The notes beneath the pieces were generated by a model. It worked only from the letters and a program-made list of their open reading frames with translations. It was not told where the DNA came from and made no database searches. A stretch of 64,000 nt of DNA from Gavia stellata (taxonomy: Eukaryota > Chordata > Aves > Gaviiformes > Gaviidae). Position numbers and translations under genes: made by a program. The stretch spans positions 107,237,020 through 107,301,019 of the forward strand of contig NC_082594.1 of assembly GCF_030936135.1 (NCBI RefSeq), given 5' to 3'. Below are positions 12,409 through 24,748 of this stretch, piece after piece (positions within the stretch are counted from its first letter, which is position 1; each line of letters begins with the position of its first letter).

Positions 12409-15400
12409 CCTCCATCTTAGTGGAATACAAACCAGCACTGCAGTAAAAGGCTATTTCATTGCAGACTGTACCCAACCTGTTATGACCAGTTCCTGGTGGT
12501 GTTAACACAGTTACAAGACTTTTGGAAGGCTCAAAGTTTGGCAAAACAAGCTAGCTTCTGCTGATAATATCTTTTGCTGGCATATACTAAATACTTTTAA
12601 AATGTTGCACTTGTATTATTTGGAAAAAAAGATTATCTTTCAACACTAACATTTAAGGGGCTGATCATAATGGGCCTCAAGCTCAGCTGGAGACTTAGGA
12701 TGCTACAATAGTAGTTTTTAACAGCAACGATGTATTTTGACAGAAAAGAGAATAATAAATTGCAGGGCTGCTTGAGTGTTATTCAGCACTTCCATAATGG
12801 GCAAAAAAATAATTGATATGTTTCTTTCTGGCAGTAAGACTCCTAATGAATCAGACATCCTTGACAGAAAGACACTTAGCAAAAATAAATGAAACTACAA
12901 CACTTCATTAAAGTAAAAGTATCTTTACTATTAATATACAAATGGTGAAGAGTGACAAATAATTGATATACTTTAAGCCATACTTTCAATGTCTTTCATA
13001 AATACAAAACCAGCATCTGCGATATTACTTCTTTTTACAGTATAGAGATATATATATATACACAGAATTTCATAGGGACATAAGATTTTGAAACAATAAA
13101 CAAACTAGCTCCAGTGGTAGCTAACTTATCATTATATAATTCAGGTGGTATATATCGCAAGTGGGCTGTTGACAACATGTGGAATAACAAAAACAATATA
13201 TGGTATGCTTTAGCTTATACTGTACACAGCATACAAATACATACCGAGTGCTCATTGTAGCAGGAAAGCAATTTTTTTTTTAAAAACTTGTCTAAGTTGT
13301 TCAAAATTCTTAGTGAGAACTCTACACCATGAGCAATGAAATTATCTTCCAGGGGGGATATCTGACTGCTTTATATACTTGTCATCGATCTATAGAGACA
13401 CTGAGGGTTTGTTTTCCCATCCCCCAACCCTGCATTTTGGGTTTAAAAATGTTGCCTACTTACACAGCAGAGTTAAAGGATACAGCAGGGCTTACATTCC
13501 CCTCCTCTGGTTTTCACAGCCCGCAGTACCCTGCCTTTTGGCAATGCCCTCCAGCAGCTTCTCTTGTTTCGTTAGCTCCCCATTTCCCTTATCGCTGCTA
13601 CCGAGAGGCACTCCCAGTTTCCAAGCCCTCTCTCAGCTCACTCTTTAGCACCTGTTCTCCCTGGTAGCGGCTTTCCTGAATTCTGTCAGCACTGCATCTG
13701 GTCATCTTGCCCGCTCCTGATCTCACCTGTGACCTAAAAGCTGCCAATACAAATTTGGCAATAAATATTTATTTCATTTCTCTGGGCTGAAAATGGCCAA
13801 TATTCAAGTTTGAAAGTCAAACATCATGAGGCTCACAATGCCTGTTAAGAGGAAAGATAGACAGGTAAACTGTGATTTCTCAGAACCTGATCCAAAGCCA
13901 AACTTGTGACAGAAAGGCTTCTTTTTGTCTCAGGTTCAAATAAAATGATATACGAACAGATTTAACTGCACAGTGGAAATATTGAAGATCACTTAAAACT
14001 TAGTGAGTGGTTTCCCCACCACTACAGAACTGCTGTCACGTGGATTGGGTACTCCAGGAAATTATATGAAAAAATCTGAAAAAGGAGGCGGATCCTTTTT
14101 AAAAAAGATTTCTTTAACAATGGCAGCTTTGCATCAGTCAGCACAAGTATCTGAAGTTAAGCAAAGGGATTTAAGAAGAAACAATACTTCTTAGAATGTT
14201 TTAATCTTTGCCTAAAGAAGTATCGCAATCACAATGGATTATTTAAAGGGATGTTTTATTTCTTTTATTTCTGGGCATATAGTAATGTATGGGATAAAAC
14301 TGTGATCAGATTTTTTTATTGTTTCCTGATCAGTACAAACTGCTGATAGGAAAACCTCCCCTGTGTAAAATGTTAGCAGGAGCCTGGCAGGACATTTAAG
14401 TTCCACTTACACCTCGAAGTCAGATTCACAAAAGCGACTCCATCAGATGAGGACATGCAGAGCCTCGCTGAAATGGATGCGTGGAATTCAGGCCCCACTG
14501 AAGTCAGTTTGTGTCTTCAACCCCAGTGAGACCTGTATTCCACTGTGGCCCTTCTTGCAGTGTGCTCTGCACCCCTCCACAGATCAATTTGTAATAGGGG
14601 TCTTGAGCTTTTTCAGTAAATGTTCTTTTTGGAGGCCCTTTAATCAAGAGTGAATGTCACCCAACAGACACAACAATTACTATACAAAGATATTACTTCC
14701 TATGACAGTTTACACAGAGATGGTGAGGCCACAAATGATTGCGAAACAAATATTCACTGTGGTTTTACTCCAGAGGTAAAATGGTGGGAAGATGCTCCAC
14801 ATCATCATTCAGATTTGAGAAAAGATTTTAATGTTTTAGGTCTAAGTACCTAAACAGAACTAAGGAAACTTTCTATCTGACTCTTCAACTTGATAAATTG
14901 GTCAAAACACCCCTACACACCCGTCATGTGCTCCATCTACTTGAATCTTTTCAGCAGTAATATACTCACTATGACCCTCACTAGAATTGTGATCTCAATA
15001 GATTTTTGAAAATTTTGCGTTTAAAGTATTTATGTGACTTGAGAATACTATCTCCAGTTTACTTTAGATGAGTATTTGAGCAGAAAAGTATGTCATGGTA
15101 AAGCGTTCAAATGTTTTAAACAGGCTTTGTAGACAAATCATTGAAGATTTTTCTTTAATAAAGCAGAGTGGCATGCTATCAAAAGGCACAAATACACTTC
15201 CATTATCCAGTCTAGGAAACAGAAAAATGGCATGATTATTATACTATAGTTTGATGATTGGCACTTAAATAAATAATCAAAGTAATTACCATCATAAAAA
15301 GAAAGCCACTTTTTTGGATGAACATCAATGCAGAGGCTGAAGACAGCAGGTGGAATTTACTATACCATGGACTGTTGTCAAACAGCCTTTGTAGATGACT

Positions 15401-18400
15401 GTGATTGTGTAACTATGTTGTATATATCTATGAAGAGATAGAAAGTAGGCCCAATCCTGCAAGCTGTCTTATGAAAGTACATCCATCCTCCTGTTCACAT
15501 TGACCCCATTGATGTCAGTGGGGTGCCATAAGAGGGGTGGCTTCAGCCACACAAAATTTCTTGCAAGACTGAGGCCTAAATAAATTAATCTTTGTCACAT
15601 TAGGCATTAGCATCACCAGAATAGTAAATATTTCTGCAACCACAAAAAAAATCTTAGAAGTTGAAAAAAACAAATAAACAAACAAAACCAGAAAAAACTC
15701 TCCACAGTACATTTGTGTACTAAATGGTAAAACATTAATTAAAACTTTTGTTACTATTGTGGTAAATCAGAATGCCGGTCTACTAAAAAATAATAAGCTC
15801 TAAGTCATTTTACTTAATTTTACTCCTTATTTTTTGTTGAAGAGAGATTGTCACTGCCACATTCCATATTGTCAATAATTTCAAAGACTCCCTCCCACCC
15901 TCGTCCCTGGAGTATGTTAGTGTAACAATTCAGATTACTTTTACAAATAGTTATATTCTGTCAACTCTTCTGACATTTCATACTAACACTTAAAATTACT
16001 TTTAGACAGTAAAAGTGACATCTATACAGATTCCTGTTTTTTTCTTTTTAGTCTAGAATAGGAAAAGAAAATAAAGAAATGATGTTATTCCAGTTCTACA
16101 CATATCTTACAAATTACTACGTGCTGTCCCTCATTTGGAAATATTTCCAAATATCAGTGTTTTTGAGCATTCTTTCATAGTTATAGTTTGGCTTTCTCCC
16201 GCACAGAATAGAGTCAAAGCACAAGAGATAACCTATTAATCCACACACCAAAGAGTATGCTTGGAACAGTCCATCAGTAATTTAGAACTGTTTAATTTTC
16301 TCAGCCCTCACATAGCCCAACTGGCAAGGCTTAACAGCAGGAAGAAAATGAATACTTCTAGAAATAGCTTTTGATTTGTAATCCAATATAGTGGGAAATG
16401 CTTTTGCTTCCAATATTGAAATAATTTTGCAGTATATTTTACTTATGAAGAGTAGAACAGACGTATTAATAATAAATTCAATCCTCTAATCCCTTCACTT
16501 TGCAATTAGAGGCCGTATTAAGGAAAAAGAAAACAACAAAATCAAAAAGCCCAATATATAGCAGTTAGGCCATGAAAGTTTTTTCGGTAAGTCTCAGTAA
16601 GAAGTATACTAAAATCTGAAATGCATCTACAGTTGAGCCTAGACACTGTTAGCTCTGTCCACATTGTTTAGGAACCTTGTTGTGCAAATGATCATGCTGG
16701 CTTCAGAAAAAGCACCATTTGCCTAGCGAAGCTTGTCTTACGTAAATATGCATGGCACCACCTAACTTTGTGATGCAAGTAGAAAAGGAAAGGATGTTTC
16801 CTAGCTTCATCCTCATCCTGGTAAATATACTGCGTGAGATGATGTGGGGTGCAGATGTTGAAGCCGCACCAACTGCATTATTCTCAACTGCTTGAATTTT
16901 CCAGATCCCCTCCTTGCATTTTGATAGAGGGAGAAAGCTCAGTTGCAAATACATAATTTGTGGAAAGAATATATATTCATATATATAAACGAGACAACTG
17001 GTTCCCTTAATTATAGGTTAGGGTGCAGTCCTGCTCACTGTGTACTTAGAAAGCAACAGGACACAAATTTAGTAGATGAGCAGCTACTTGGTAGTACTGC
17101 CTGCTCAGTACATGGGAGCAACAGTGAGAGGTCATAAAGCAATGCCTTCATCGTTCCTTCACCCAGAAGTAGTGCCTTAGCATTTGAAGAGATTTCTTTG
17201 CAGCAGTTTTAAATTATTGTCTTTCGTGACTTTCATTGCACATTGCAATCTCCTCTTACCCGTTCTTTTCACTTTGGTTCTGGTTTTGTGGGAACTTGGC
17301 CTCTTATCCTAGCCACACCAGTGATATGCCTCTGTCCTGGTTCATTGTAGGTATTTCCCAAAGTGAGGAAAAGTTGTAAAAGAACCCATAAAATGACTTG
17401 GTTTTGAAAAATAAGAAAGATCTATGAATTAAATATATCCTCCTCAGCTCTTTCAAATGCACTAAAGCTTGGGTTAACAAGAAGGTTAACCTGCCATTTT
17501 CCTCAAATATAAGGACATATTTTTACATTTCACTTTCAGTTTTACTGCACAAAGGTCAACCACTTTGCCATAACTATGAAATATCAGCTAAGGGTTGATG
17601 ACATTCTGCGGGAAATCAGGAAATGTAAGGACTTCAAATATGAGCAAAATTCAAATATAGCATGGAGACAATGTGATTTGCTGAGTAAAGCTACACTTAA
17701 ACCTCAGGTATGACTTAGTTGTGGAAAATCCACAAGGTACTCTACAGTTTACTTCTGACAAGTAGAATTTTTTAATCTAGTTTTCTATATGGTTTATCTA
17801 CTTCTTCCAAAACAAGACTTTGAAGAGTTTCGTAGGCATGAATACACTATGCTGGAATGGAAACAAAATATATTACTCCAATTAGTGGCACCATTAAATC
17901 AATGATAACGATTACAAATTAATTAGTCATCAAATAAATTAGCCAAATTCTAGAGTCGTGCATGTTAACCAGAATAATAAAAAGGATTATCTTAAGGAAT
18001 GCTCAACAGGAGAAAATGTATTTGGTCTAATACAAGATTATATTAGTTAATAATTTAAAACTGTTCCTAACTGTTTCGCCAAAGTCCTTCTTTCCATCTG
18101 TTCTTATGGTTTTTTTGTTAAGACAAAGGGTGTGAAATTATAAAGGAACAAGTGCTACTTTAATAAGGCTGACTTTTAATATTTCATGTACTGATTTGGT
18201 GAGAAAATGTATCTACTACACTAAAATGCAGTTTTATCCCTTGACTAAATGGTTAGAACTAAAAGAAGAACGAATACTGTATATGTATAAATACATTGGG
18301 ACAACTAATTTGAGCTAGTGTTTATTATGTTTCATTTGAAACCGAAGAGTTTTCTTTTCATACCTTTGCTGTTCACATGCAACCTCCCAAATATAAATAC

Positions 18401-18723
18401 AGAAAACCTGAAGTACTGAAAATCCTGGGGCCTTTCAGAGTCACACTCATGTAGTTAGGATGAGGCCAATATACTGCTACAAAATATTTAGCCATTTTTT
18501 ATTTAAATCTGTAAATCGTGGTTATCAAGTTTTTATTATACTGAAGAACCCAGGTGGAACTGCAGGTGGAGCTGGCTGTACGTTGAAGAGCATCTTTTTG
18601 TTTGTTTGCTTCAAGTGATAAGCACAGGTGGAAGGACTACTGAGTGTCTGCCAGCACTAAGGTCTTAAACGTTATACTGAGACTGGTTTTCTGTTTTTTT
18701 TTAAAGGCAACCTAAACTTTTGC

Positions 18724-18729
18724 TTTATT
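18724..18729 (-). terminator. Candidate polyadenylation hexamer for NCAM2
   Basis: AATAAA on the minus strand, about 390 nt after the NCAM2 stop codon, is the first such hexamer downstream. Further ones occur at 18532-18537, 18498-18503 and 18321-18326. The hexamer is common by chance in AT-rich DNA, and mammalian NCAM2 has a long 3' UTR, so the true cleavage site may be several kilobases further on. Confidence 0.3.
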
Positions 18730-19119
18730 ATAAATGGAAACAAATACAGTAGTATATGGCACTTTATGTATGTAGCTTGCACTGTAGGACCTGGAGACAC
18801 CTGATGTGTTGTTTCTGGTTAGGGGTGCTTTGTAACTATTCTTATAAATAGACATACTTTGTCATATAATAAATTACAGTTCTTATTCTGCAGATTTTTC
18901 AAATTTATATCATGGGACTTGGTGTCAGCAAAACTACATACTAAAACCATTAAGAAAAAAATAGAAGGGAACTGTAGACAGAAACTGTTTCATCATATGT
19001 ACACATGTACTAACTATTCCAAGCTTAAGTTTCCCAAGAAATTAAGGTCAGCTGTAAAGTTTTGGTCACGGGGTTACTTCAATCCAAATGCATTATCCAG
19101 ACAGCTGTAGTTTATCTTA

Positions 19120-19231
19120 TTATGCTTTGCTATCATCTTCTTTTGACTGGATGATGTCATTAGCGACTTTGATTTCTATGGTTTCTGGATTTAAAGCTTC
19201 TTTCCCATTTTCCTCCTTTAGTGGCAGCTTC
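19120..19231 (-). CDS. NCAM2: NCAM2 terminal coding exon with stop codon
   Basis: The acceptor TTCTTATAG (AG at 19233-19232) is followed by one base that completes the split Glu codon, then 36 codons and a TAA stop at 19122-19120. The product begins [20 protein letters not shown] and ends SKEDDSKA, the NCAM2 C-terminus as I recall it from mammals, with only conservative changes (for example Asn for Asp in EENGK and Ala for Ser in KVAND). Together the four exons give 205 residues in one uninterrupted frame. The human protein is about 837 residues, so roughly the first 630 residues are outside the window. No frameshift or premature stop is seen, so the gene looks intact. Confidence 0.97.
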
Positions 19232-22200
19232 CTATAAGAAGAAAAGAGGAATCATGGTAACACATAAATAACACATAATCTGGAATTTAAGTCTACAATG
19301 TATGTATTGTTTATACAGTCCACAGTAGTTCTAAAAACATAATTTATTGAAAATAATGTATAATTATTTTATTACGAGCACTGAGGTTCTTTGCTTTTAA
19401 AGAAATTCATATTAACTCTTTCCATTTCTATAAAGCCAGAAAAAGCTAAATGGCACATGATAAGAACATTGCTGCTGCCCAAAATGCAGTTTCTTCAATA
19501 AGAAACAGTAGAATGCCAAATAACCTGACCCAAGACAGTACGGAGGTATGTGTTCCTGACAATACCATGAAACGCTTACAGTCAAGCCTTTACTGAAACT
19601 ATATTATAGTCTTTTTTGTCTGTTTCTAAATGTAAATTCAGTTGTATACGAAAGATATCCATCGTTGCAGGTTTTGCCAAGACATAGGTAAAGGAAAGAA
19701 CTTCTTATAGCACAAGGAGATAATGGAAGATATTTTATCATTTAGAAACTTCTACAATTTAATTTTGGTAGATCACACAATCTAGCTGTGTTAATAACTT
19801 ATAGCTCTTTTAAGACTAACTCAGTGAAAACTCTGAAGAAATGGCACAATAAGAAGCTGGCTACTTACATTCATCCGTGTGATAAAAGCTGTTCTTATTT
19901 GAATGCAACAAGACCTTCAGATGGTATTTTAATTGCAGAAATGGTCTAAAGATTCCTTTAGGTTTTATAATCCTTAATTGCAATTGCGAAAGAGTCCCCA
20001 CCCTTACTTTACAGGAAAGACAGAACACTGATTTAATTCAAAAAGGTCTTGAAAATCATTGATTCCCTACTGCCAGTAGTTAGCTGTCAAAAAATACAGC
20101 TGTCAAAAATATGTATAATTTACTCAGATGTTCCTGTAATAATGTCTCCTGGGCATAATAGCTGTTAATCGTGATTCCAGTTTGGGTTTGCTTTCTGTTT
20201 TTTAACTAGGGAATTGTATGCATATGCCTTTTTTATTCATAATAACTGTTAAATATTTCAGTAAACTTCCACTGTGATTGCTTTGATGTCCCAAAGAGCA
20301 ATATACTCTACAAAACCTGTCTGAGGAATCCCTTAGGAATGTCTTGTAATAACAGTGATTAATAACAACAAATAAAACAAAGCAATGACCGAATTCGCAG
20401 TCTTATGACGTTTAGGCTGTCTGAAACAAAATAAGAATTAACAGTGTGGAAATTTAAATAAATTGGTTTTGGAGAAGTGGATTAAGAGCATATTACAAAT
20501 AATTTCAAATTATTTAAAATAGGAACCTGTTGAAGAATACTAGATATTACTGAAATCCATGTTCATGCAAACAATGTGACAAAATTAGCCTTGCTTTCAA
20601 TGCAAGCAAGAAAAAAAAAGAATTATGAACAATTAAAATGTTTTATATGTTTTCCTCATCAAAAAGTCCATCCACTATTCTTTGGCCTTATTGTCTTTAA
20701 GAACTTCTGGGTTTTTTTGGATATGATGTGAAGTTATCAGTTCAGTTATCATTAGACATTGTCCTTTTTGACTATGACAACATTTTTGTTATTTTGGAAT
20801 TTTCCTATTTGTTTCAAATATTAATTCATATTTATTCTCTATTAACAGATTCAATCATTTCCCTCTTTTAATTAACTAAATCAAGTTTAAATGTTTTTAT
20901 TACATCAATTTTTCTACACCTAATTTTTCTGTAGCTACACCTATTTGAAATAGTCTTATATTTTTCAGCTGGGCAAACTTATCCTTTCAAATCTTAAAGT
21001 ATTTTACAAAAAAAAGCTTTTTGAAAAAAAAAAAAAGACTGGAGAACTTTAAAAGGTTATTTTGCTTTAATTAGATACAGGCTGTTATCAATCATTAATA
21101 GTATTGACTTCCTCTAGCACTGCATGTGGCCTAACTGCAATAATCTGCTGATATTACCCATATAAAACTTTAACTAGAATATTTATTTTCCTATTTTATA
21201 GGAAAATGGCTTCTAGCGATTTTGATACTGGAATTCACCCTCTTTGTTAATACTAAGAAAAACTCAACTAGTACTGGAAACATAATAATGTCAGACTAGG
21301 AAGGTAATTATAGTATCACACTGCATGTGGTATTTTAATCATATCACAGAAATGTAATATGAAATGCACAGCTTAAATTGATTTCCTGCCAGCATTATTA
21401 AAACTTGTTGACTTCCAGGTAAAAGTGCTTTCTGGTCATCTGTCACACATGGATCCCAAACCTGGCTTTGACAAGAATCATCTGAGTTAAGGTGAAATGC
21501 AGGTTGCTGAATAATATGCTGAGCAATATAATGAAAATATTATTGTAAGAGGAAGTAATCTCTTTATTAACTATTTCCCACAAATGCTGAAATTGCACTT
21601 AAAGTTCTGAGCATAATCTGGCATTATTCAAAATAATTCAACTAATTATTCAAAATATTTAATGTAATTTAAACTGAAGGCTTATCTTGTATACCTTTAA
21701 GACAGCCATAATTAGTCAGAATGAATCCCACCTTGTATGAACTTTACCTGCCTGGAATGTCCTTGAAACTCTTCCTTTCTGCAAGCTAAGCTCTTCCCTC
21801 CAAGATCCCCGCTGGTCGTCCTTGCCCTGCCCAGTGTGTGCCTTTCTGGCTGATAGCACCTGTTATTTGTGTTATTCCTACTAAGAGACTTACTTCTACT
21901 CTGTTGCGTCCTCCTTTCCTTTAGTGGCATCTCACATGTAACTTACACTGCTTTTCTGTTTCATCTGTTATGACTTGTGTCTGAGAAGAAAGTCTTTCTA
22001 TGTTCCCCCAATACCAGTGACCCTTCAGATGTCCTGATTTCATGATGCTCTATTCATCTTTGGTTTCCTAAGCCCCACTATCCAGAATCTTTAGCTGACC
22101 TCCATCCAGCTGTACCTTGGACTGTTGCCTTTTGCCATTGCTTGTGGGAGAAAAAATTACCAAGAAGGAAACTGTCATCATTAATATCTCTTAGAAGTCC

Positions 22201-24628
22201 TAGTCTCCCAAGGACATAATACCCATCAAACTCCTTGTCAGTTGTTTGTATGATTTAGTTATTTTTTCATGCCACCAGTGAGTGATTCTTTCCCCCTCCC
22301 CTAAGATAATAAAACATTTTTGATCTTAACTTTCTCATATTTCACTCCTGTCAGCTGTTCTAGTGACTGGGACAAGCAGGAAGAATTGAACTTAATCTTT
22401 CCTTGTATCGTGTCCCTTGCTAGGTGCATCTCATTTTTATTTGGAAGATCTGGTGCTACAAATAGTCTTGAAGCATGAAAAAATGTGGTCCTGGTGCCTT
22501 ATCCACTACCATAGCCAAGGCCCACTGGCTCCTTAGATAACTATGGGTTCTCTACAGTGCTCCTCAGTATAAACTAATATGAAGAGCAAACATATCACTA
22601 GTCATTCAACAAATTCCATAATTATTTAATTAACACAAGTTTGAAGTCTTCAGGTACAGGTTCTTTAAAGAAGTATATGGCTTAATGTGGACTTAACACC
22701 CCCCGCCCCCATTTACTACAAATGCCAATGACAGCCAATAACACAGGCTTTTTTCTGGCATTTGCTGTTCCAGGTAATGGCAAGGAAGGCATATTTGTTG
22801 TATTTTCAGAAAAAGACTTTTATAAGAACATCCTCTCCTTTTAAAAAACAACTGTGATTCTATCAAATAATCAACAGGTGAGTTTCTATATTTACTACAG
22901 AAGTGTCTTCATAGCCCTGACAGCTTTAAGATCTCACAAGGTAGGAGATTTTCACAACACATGAAAAGCTTTGGGCTCAAACCAAAGAAACTTGGAGTTT
23001 TCTTTAATAATGTCAAATCAAGCAATTTTTGATGCTCATAAATGAAACTCTTGAGAAATTAGTTCATGTCCTCTAACACCACTAGGTGGGCTCTCAATAG
23101 AAGGAATGGTACCATCATCACCTTTGTTGAAATATTAGTTTCTCTTCAAACTACATTTTCAGAAGAAAAAAGCACATCAGAAGCTCTCATTGTGATAGTA
23201 GGCTTAGCAAAATACCAGCTTCCTTGTGCACAAGGTTAGTTGTCACAAATGTTAGTTTATCATCCACACACATTTCGAAAAATGCTATTCGGGTACAAAC
23301 ACCAGCCACTCTACCCAGTTTAATCTGTTCCAGGGGCTGCAGTGGCAAAACGGAGGAGAAGACCTGACCGCCAGCACCGGGGATCCCTAAGCCCAAGGCT
23401 GGTTCCCAGGACTCGGGAGGAAGCCGGAGCCTGCGAGCCCAAGGCAGGAACTGCTGCAGTTTCTGTGCTGAGAACAGCTTTACGGGATGGGAAGGGGGGA
23501 AGAGGGAAGCGAACAAAGTGGCTGCCCTTCAGCACTGTTAATCCAATTACACCACCTAGACTTAAATACTGAGCTAAGCTCTCAGTTGTGTGAGTGAAAG
23601 CAGGAAGGGACCACCCCATGAGGAGCTGGGTTCCTGGAGCATGGGGTCATTGTGCCCTACATCCAGGGAGTGTGTGGGGATGTGTATATGACCCAATCTA
23701 AGGCCACTTCTGCGAGTCAGGTTATTCCTGCAGAGTGGTTAATAACTGCTGGGTGGGCCCTGGGTAAGTGGTAAGGATCAGCTGCACCCAACTAAAAAAA
23801 ACTTCGTCCTCCTGCTCAGCCACCACTGCAGGGTCAGGAGGGCTGGGGGGTGAGGTGACTGCGGGTGACGGGGCTGAGAGAGAAGCGGGCAGGGCTGTGA
23901 CCTGCCTCTGCCTGCCATGGTGCCCCGGAGGTTAACTAGGAGTGGCGGGGGAGCATCGGGGCAAGCTTCGGAGCTGCCTGAGAGCCAGAGAGCACAGGCA
24001 GGGCCCTGACCTCACCTTCCAGCCCCTCAATGCAGCAGGCAGAGCTGGGGCAGCAGCAGGATGCGGGTCCGTGTCCCACTGGGGCCAGGGCTGGGCACGG
24101 GCTGCTGACGAGGCTGGAGCTGATGTGGGGCTCCTGTACCCTGGTCAGGGGGGAGGGCAGGGCAGGGCTGCCTGTGCCCCCCAACCCTGACACAAGGTCT
24201 GTTTTCACCAAGAGTACAGGAGGAGCTCCTTGGGAGTCAGGGCAGCAGGGAGGGCCAGAAAAATTCCCTGGATACTCGCTAACCTCCAAACAGGCGGTGA
24301 TGTAAAGATATGCTGCAGGACTGCCTCTGTCGCGGTGCTGCCATCCAAGGGCTGGATAACGCCCAGATGTGGTTGTACTCTGGGTCACAGGAAGAAGAGA
24401 AAAATGTCTAGTGATAACCTCAGCCCTTGTATGTGGGGTACCATGATTTAGATCGATTATTGTAAAAAAAAAATTAAAAAAAAAAAAAATGACACTTGTA
24501 CACTGCATTGCCACGGCACACCATTCTGATGATGCTGTGTATCTCCCTCTCAGAGTGTGGGAAGCCCAGTCCGTCCCCGCAGCCAGGAGGAGCTTGTGTG
24601 AAACTCCGGGGAATGTCAGGCTACTTAC
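19232..24628 (-). other. NCAM2: NCAM2 last intron (5397 bp)
   Basis: Spliced between the acidic-tail exon and the terminal exon with GT/AG ends. It is mostly AT-rich unique sequence with no recognisable gene. The exception is a sharply GC-rich zone at about 23330-24300, followed by an A-rich tract near 24465-24489. The ORFs inside it are short and unrecognised. Confidence 0.9.
23331..24300. other. GC-rich zone in the last NCAM2 intron, unclassified
   Basis: There are two GC-rich segments (about 23331-23530 and 23815-24300) separated by intermediate sequence. An A-rich tract (about 24465-24489) follows downstream. ORFs on both strands up to 192 codons overlap here, but they read as low-complexity Ala/Gly/Pro/Ser products and share no recognised family. 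It is non-coding as far as I can see. Confidence 0.6.
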
Positions 24629-24748
24629 TCCGGTTCTGTGAGGGGAGTTGTCTCATTTGGCTCATTTACTGGACTCCCGTCTTCATGATTGGTAATTCTT
24701 TCATCCTCTGTTCTCATTTCCACTATTGGCTCTTTTGATCCATCTTTC
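24629..24748 (-). CDS. NCAM2: NCAM2 coding exon: acidic middle of the cytoplasmic tail
   Basis: This exon is 120 nt. The acceptor is ATTTTCAG (AG at 24750-24749) and the donor is GTAAGTAG (24628-24621). The first base completes a Leu codon split with the transmembrane exon, then 39 codons follow, and the last two bases (GA) start a Glu codon finished by the terminal exon. The product starts [18 protein letters not shown] and ends in a Thr/Pro/Glu-rich run ([10 protein letters not shown]). This is the acidic, probably unstructured cytoplasmic tail that in the family contacts cytoskeletal and signalling partners. That role is family knowledge; no binding motif is proven by the sequence. A 5'-truncated CR1 LINE sits about 620 bp upstream in the preceding intron, in the same orientation as the gene. 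Confidence 0.97.

Larger units (their letters stand above)
3095..18723. other. Flank downstream of NCAM2, no identified gene
   Basis: AT-rich sequence holding the polypyrimidine tract, the 28-bp duplication, one GC-rich block and the unexplained ORF listed separately. No RNA gene, conserved coding exon or further transposon was recognised by eye. Part of it may be NCAM2 3' UTR. Confidence 0.65.

Noticed and set aside
23936..24514. 192-codon minus-strand ORF in the GC-rich intronic zone
   Set aside because: Its composition is low complexity, overlapping open frames occur on the other strand, and no family is recognised. Frame length is expected where stop codons are depleted by GC content.
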